Shown here: piece by piece, positions 60,827-64,000 of the stretch
Layout of the letters: every line of letters begins with the position of its first letter
Position numbering within the stretch: position 1 is the stretch's first letter
NCBI GenBank assembly: GCA_020722575.1
Contig: DYKN01000008.1
Span: 22,295 to 86,294 of the forward strand
Length of the DNA: 64,000 bases
Source of the DNA: Rikenella microfusus
GTDB lineage: Bacteria > Bacteroidota > Bacteroidia > Bacteroidales > VadinHA17
Direction: 5' to 3'
The notes under the pieces: generated by a model
The model's database searches: none
What the model saw: only the letters and a program-made list of their open reading frames with translations
What the model was told of the DNA's origin: nothing
Translations under genes and position numbers: made by a program

Positions 60827-61998
60827 ATATGTAAACTCATTTTATTTAAATAATCTTTGGCTCTCTGCCTGCTTTCAAAGTCTGATGCTTCAAGGGTTTC
60901 GAGCGTAACATCTTTAATATAAGGCGTTTTATTCATTGCATGTTCTACGATATCGGACATTTGAAGGAAACCTGTTTTACCTTCAAGGAAACTTCTGACT
61001 GCTATTTCATTTGCAGCATTTAGAATACATGGCATATTTCCGCCGGCACGTAAGGCATCAAAAGCAAGGGGTAAATTTCGGAATATTTTCTGATCAGGTT
61101 TTTCAAATGTAAGATTGTTGTATTCGTACAGGTTAAGTCGCTTTAGTTCTGACTTCAGGCGTTCAGGATAGCTCAATGCGTAAAGTATAGGTATCTTCAT
61201 ATCAGGGACTCCCATCTGTGCTTTCACAGAACCGTCGTAAAAATATACCAGTGAATGAATAATTGACTGAGGATGAATTATCACTTCAATTTTTTCAGGA
61301 GGAAGATTAAAAAGCCATTTTGCCTCAATAACTTCCAGTCCTTTATTCATCAGGGATGCAGAATCAACAGTAATTTTGTTTCCCATATCCCATCTCGGGT
61401 GTTTCAGAGCCTCAGCCGGGGTAACTTTCATTAATTGTTCATAGGAATATCCCCGAAAAGGTCCTCCTGATGCAGTCAGTACTATCTTGTCAACAGCATT
61501 TATGTTCTCTCCTGCAAGACATTGAAAAATAGCAGAATGTTCAGAATCAACAGGAATAATTTTACTGCCCGATTCACCGGCAACTTTCATTATCAGTTCC
61601 CCTGCCACAACAAGGGTTTCCTTGTTGGCAAGTGCAATATTTTTCCCGGCTCTCACAGCAGTCATTACCGGTTTCATTCCAGCATAACCAACCATTGCCG
61701 CAACCACCAGGTCTATTTTTTCCTCAGTTATAACATGTTCAAGTTCCTCATTACCAGCTAAAACTTTTATCCCGGTTCCGGTAAGATTCTTTTTAACCAG
61801 GGAATATTTTGTTAGATCAGCAATAGATGCATAATCGGGTTTAAAAATACGTGCCTGACTTATAAGCAGCTCTGCATTACTGCCTGCAGAAAGAACAATT
61901 ACTTTGAATCTGTCAGGATATTTTGAGACTATCTCCAGGGTCTGCGTTCCTATTGAGCCTGTTGAACCGAGTAATGCAATATTTTTGATTTTACTCAT
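60823..61998 (-). CDS. dxr: 1-deoxy-D-xylulose 5-phosphate reductoisomerase
   Basis: DXR makes 2-C-methyl-D-erythritol 4-phosphate, the first committed step of the MEP isoprenoid pathway, with NADPH and a divalent metal. The 391-residue protein begins IALLGSTGSIGTQTLEIV, the nucleotide-binding motif. ANKETLVVAGE, PVDSEHSAIFQ (metal-binding Asp and Glu), TASGGPFRGY and PRWDMGNKITVDSASLMNKG are all conserved. Its products feed the menaquinone side chain, among others, and so connect to mqnC. It is followed by rseP with a four-base overlap, an order seen in many bacteria. Confidence 0.96.
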   Translation of the reverse strand: MSKIKNIALLGSTGSIGTQTLEIVSKYPDRFKVIVLSAGSNAELLISQARIFKPDYASIADLTKYSLVKKNLTGTGIKVLAGNEELEHVITEEKIDLVVAAMVGYAGMKPVMTAVRAGKNIALANKETLVVAGELIMKVAGESGSKIIPVDSEHSAIFQCLAGENINAVDKIVLTASGGPFRGYSYEQLMKVTPAEALKHPRWDMGNKITVDSASLMNKGLEVIEAKWLFNLPPEKIEVIIHPQSIIHSLVYFYDGSVKAQMGVPDMKIPILYALSYPERLKSELKRLNLYEYNNLTFEKPDQKIFRNLPLAFDALRAGGNMPCILNAANEIAVRSFLEGKTGFLQMSDIVEHAMNKTPYIKDVTLETLEASDFESRQRAKDYLNKMSLHI

Positions 61999-62018
61999 CT
62001 GAAGTGTATGAGTTTATA

Positions 62019-62876
62019 TCAGAATAGTACATGTTTTTCAGGATCAAGGGGAGTACCCTTATACCAAATTTCAAAATGCAAATGTGGGCCGGAAGTATAC
62101 ATTTCACCGGAACTGCCCACAATTGAAATAGCTTCACCAGCCCTTACAAAATCACCATTTGTTTTAAGAAGAGTTGCATTATGCTTATAAATGGTCACCA
62201 GGTTGTTTATATGCTGGATCTGGATTACAAAACCTGTCTCCATAGTCCACCCGGTAAAAATGACTGTCCCGTCAAGAGCTGCCATTACAGGTGAATTGGG
62301 TTTGGTAACAATGTCAGTGCCATAGTGTTTTGACCGTGGGTCAAAATGCGCAGTTATAATACCTCTTACAGGAGGGAAAAAATGAAGTCCTGCCAGGCCG
62401 GTAGTTTCTGTCAGACGTGGAAATGTAAGGCTAAACCGTTCAGCCTGTTCCACCTCTGATTTCAACTCCTCAACTTCAGGGATTGAAGAAAATTCAATGC
62501 CTGTGTACTTTTTCGAAGTGTCAGGGGATGAAACGATTTCCTCAGGTTGCCTTCCAGAAATGATTGCGTTAATGTTAGCAAAATATTTGTCCCTTAACTC
62601 AAGTTCTCGCTCAAGTGAATCAAGCCTGATGGCGCTCATAATTATTTTCCGGCGCATTTCAACATCAGGATAACCCGGGATAAACTCGCGAAGGTTTGTG
62701 AATGAAACCAGCGATATTGTAGCTCCAATTATAAAGAGAACTATAAATGAAACCAGAAGGAATGCATTATAACGTGTAAATCTTATTTTCCATACTTCCT
62801 CAAAAGTAGTATCGTTATAAATAGTAAAGCGGTACTTGTCGCGCCAGTTTTTTTTCTTCTTTTCGTCCTTTGCCAT
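62019..62876 (-). CDS. M23 family peptidoglycan peptidase, membrane anchored
   Basis: A 285-residue protein with a charged cytoplasmic start rich in lysine (AKDEKKKKNWRDKYR), one membrane anchor at about residues 37-60, a region likely to be coiled coil, and a LytM (M23) domain at about 165-285. Zinc-ligand motifs are HYGTDIV and GPHLHFEIW. A catalytic M23 domain cuts peptide cross-links in peptidoglycan and helps cell growth or division. The HxxxD spacing is preserved (H-Y-G-T-D), so it is probably active. It lies 20 bases before dxr on the same strand and is probably co-transcribed with it. Confidence 0.92.
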   Translation of the reverse strand: MAKDEKKKKNWRDKYRFTIYNDTTFEEVWKIRFTRYNAFLLVSFIVLFIIGATISLVSFTNLREFIPGYPDVEMRRKIIMSAIRLDSLERELELRDKYFANINAIISGRQPEEIVSSPDTSKKYTGIEFSSIPEVEELKSEVEQAERFSLTFPRLTETTGLAGLHFFPPVRGIITAHFDPRSKHYGTDIVTKPNSPVMAALDGTVIFTGWTMETGFVIQIQHINNLVTIYKHNATLLKTNGDFVRAGEAISIVGSSGEMYTSGPHLHFEIWYKGTPLDPEKHVLF

Positions 62877-62899
62877 CTTAAAATCCTGAATAAGGCCTA

Positions 62900-62907
62900 C
62901 AAAGATA
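62900..62907 (-). promoter_or_regulatory. Probable -7 element of the M23-dxr-rseP-tatA unit
   Basis: TATCTTTG on the minus strand is identical to the rimP -7 box and lies 23 bases before the M23 ATG. The -33 position reads TGTC, a poor match. Confidence 0.45.
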
Positions 62908-63033
62908 ATAAAAGCACAACTAATAAGACAATTTTACCTGAATTAAACCAGCGTCACAAGTTGTATTGGCTAATATAGAACAATCTAATTGGATAATTTT
63001 ACTGAATAATACCAGCGCCACAAGATTAATATC

Positions 63034-63417
63034 TTATACAACTCTGACCTGCTTTTCTTCACTCTGCCATAAACCATGTTTTGTACACACCGCCATCGCT
63101 GAAAGATTCATATTTACGGCAGGTGCCACAATATAAAAGTCAACTTCAAAGTGAGAAGGCTTATTACCATAAGCACCAGCTGTATATCTTGTCTCCGCAA
63201 GCAATGTTTCCCTATTCCAGAGTTGTATAACACTTATAAAATGGTCGGGATCATCGGGATGAACATATTCTTCTCCCATACGAACTTTCACCTTGAATTT
63301 TTCTCCTTTTCTTACCTCATCATCGCATATAATATGAGGCATATGGCGGTCGAGATAATCCCTCTTAATCTCCTTCTCTTCCTTTTCAATATCAATAGCT
63401 TTAAATACTCGCGGCAT
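63034..63417 (-). CDS. Superoxide reductase (neelaredoxin/desulfoferrodoxin domain)
   Basis: A 127-residue non-haem iron superoxide reductase with a single catalytic domain. It reduces superoxide to hydrogen peroxide without making oxygen, as in anaerobes. The iron ligands are complete: His25 in RHMPHI, His53 and His59 in HPDDPDH, and Cys111 and His114 in CTKHGLW. In classic enzymes the first histidine is preceded by Glu-Lys, which serve as an outer iron ligand and a catalytic charge; here they are Asp23-Arg24. The extra N-terminal rubredoxin-like domain of desulfoferrodoxin is absent. It is a single gene, upstream of the M23 gene by 157 bases on the same strand. Confidence 0.9.
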   Translation of the reverse strand: MPRVFKAIDIEKEEKEIKRDYLDRHMPHIICDDEVRKGEKFKVKVRMGEEYVHPDDPDHFISVIQLWNRETLLAETRYTAGAYGNKPSHFEVDFYIVAPAVNMNLSAMAVCTKHGLWQSEEKQVRVV

Positions 63418-63487
63418 ATAAACAATAATTTTGATTCAAAAATATAACACTTCAAACATAAAAATTGTTTTTTAATTCAATTTGATT

Positions 63488-63519
63488 TTTGTTATTTATC
63501 GTGATTTTTTATAATTTTG
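63488..63519 (+). promoter_or_regulatory. Promoter upstream of the initiator tRNA
   Basis: TTTG (63488-63491), a 20-base spacer and TAATTTTG (63512-63519) match the Bacteroidota consensus. Transcription would start near 63525, giving a leader of about 130 bases before the tRNA. The remainder of 63418-63656 shows no gene. Confidence 0.6.
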
Positions 63520-63656
63520 TACCCACAAAATTTAAAAATAAATCCCTTTTTTAAGTTAATCCGGGAAATTAATCGGATCAGTGGGATAGATTATAAGGGA
63601 TAATTAGACATAGGCACCTGTAATTTTTTATTAATAAAATGATTTTTTGAAAATAG

Positions 63657-63728
63657 TGCGGGGTGGAGCAGTGGTAGCTCGTTGGGCTCATAACCCAAAG
63701 GCCGAAGGTTCGAATCCTTCCCCCGCTA
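63657..63728 (+). tRNA. Initiator tRNA-fMet (anticodon CAT)
   Basis: A complete cloverleaf can be drawn: acceptor TGCGGGG (63657-63663) with CCCCGCT (63721-63727), D-stem GAGC/GCTC, anticodon stem TTGGG/CCCAA with loop CTCATAA (anticodon 63689-63691), and T-stem GAAGG/CCTTC with loop TTCGAAT; discriminator base A at 63728. The first and last acceptor bases do not pair (T-T), and the anticodon stem ends in three G-C pairs. Both are marks of the initiator tRNA rather than elongator tRNA-Met. CCA is not encoded. IF-2, its partner, is at 42328-45240. Confidence 0.95.
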
Positions 63729-63733
63729 CAACG

Positions 63734-63773
63734 AAAAATCCCTTACCGCGAAGCAGTAGGGGATTTTTGTTTT
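63734..63773 (+). terminator. Rho-independent terminator after tRNA-fMet
   Basis: AAAAATCCCTTA (63734-63745) pairs with TAGGGGATTTTT (63757-63768) over 12 positions with one G-T pair, around an 11-base loop, followed by GTTTT. It begins six bases after the tRNA. Confidence 0.85.
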
Positions 63774-63838
63774 CAGACCGAAGCCCGCTTGCGGGGCTGA
63801 GGGAGGAAAAACAGAGTGAGAGTAAAGGAGAAAGGAAA
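63771..63838 (+). repeat. Direct repeat, copy 1
   Basis: A 68-base unit starting TTTCAGACCG and ending AGAAAGGAAA, with an internal CCCGCTTGCGGG hairpin and a purine-rich second half. It is repeated at 63933-64000 with four differences; the spacing is 162 bases. It begins at the end of the tRNA terminator. The following spacer contains a small AAAGGCG repeat. Confidence 0.85.
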
Positions 63839-63932
63839 AAGGCGAAAGGCGAAAGTAGAAAAGATATTCTAAAGTTGAATAACGAAAAGAGCAACATAAC
63901 GGCGACACCTGATGGCGGGGGCGTAATCCTTT

Positions 63933-64000
63933 TTTCAGACCGATACCCGCTTGCGGGACTGAGGGAGGAAAAGCAGAGTGAGAGTAAAGGAGAAAGGAAA
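63933..64000 (+). repeat. Direct repeat, copy 2, cut by the window edge
   Basis: Second copy of the 68-base unit at 63771-63838, differing at four positions (two before the hairpin, one just after it, one in the purine tract). It reaches the last base of the window, so the repeat may be longer and more copies may follow. Confidence 0.85.

Noticed and set aside
60823..61998. A link between rseP and the ECF sigma factor at 3902
   Set aside because: No anti-sigma factor was found; RseP genes occur beside dxr for reasons unrelated to a nearby sigma factor.
63688..63897. A 69-residue minus-strand reading frame ending GEGFEPSAFGL
   Set aside because: It is antisense to the tRNA and terminator; this ending is a well-known false translation of tRNA genes.
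63771..64000. CRISPR array
   Set aside because: Only two copies are visible, the units are long (68 bases) and imperfect, the spacer is 94 bases and no cas genes are near.

Overview
This window comes from the chromosome of a Bacteroidota bacterium, most likely an anaerobic or microaerophilic member of the Bacteroidales/Marinilabiliales side of the phylum. The evidence is: SprA and a type IX secretion C-terminal sorting domain; a fused LpxC-FabZ; promoters of the Bacteroidota form TTTG-N19/20-TAnnTTTG; almost no Shine-Dalgarno sequences; a superoxide reductase; and the futalosine menaquinone enzyme MqnC. The species cannot be named from the sequence.

Layout. 1-5.9 kb: the 5' end of a sigma-54 activator, kdsB, a tiny secreted protein that is little more than a T9SS sorting domain, a lipase/GSCFA pair, an orphan ECF-type sigma factor, a YjbQ protein and queG. 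6-11.6 kb: a minus-strand Fe-S assembly operon sufB-C-D-S-E-DUF59 that runs into queG. 12-17.7 kb: an NhaD-like ion transporter, a secreted beta-roll repeat protein and a MuiA/DUF4139 protein, with two inverted-repeat structures between them. 17.7-22.3 kb: the lipid A operon HD hydrolase-lpxD-lpxC/fabZ-lpxA.

22.5-38.1 kb is the most unusual part: a seven-gene plus-strand export operon. It encodes an ABC ATPase, a giant ABC-2 permease fused to a zinc-less M1 peptidase-like domain and a golvesin-like domain, TolC, a membrane-fusion lipoprotein, an RND pump, a second RND pump fused to an ABC ATPase (1590 aa), and a small ABC permease. The two ATPases are clear paralogues. In the fusion protein, the first strand of the ATPase appears to be separated from the rest by an inserted membrane segment. 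I read this as a hybrid RND/ABC tripartite exporter and know of no characterised equivalent; substrate and energy coupling are unknown.

38.3-47.1 kb: a DUF5009 acyltransferase, a radical SAM protein, the rimP-nusA-infB operon with a near-perfect promoter and a terminator-like leader hairpin, a GT-C-like membrane protein and gcvH. 47.3-57.9 kb: sprA, ruvA, pdxA and an M17 aminopeptidase in one minus-strand operon. 58-63.4 kb: mqnC (plus), then on the minus strand tatA (58 aa), rseP, dxr, an M23 peptidase and a superoxide reductase. 63.5-64 kb: a promoter, initiator tRNA-fMet, its terminator, and a 68-bp direct repeat cut by the window edge. Most of the window is ordinary envelope and housekeeping content; no prophage, integrase, transposase gene or CRISPR array was seen.
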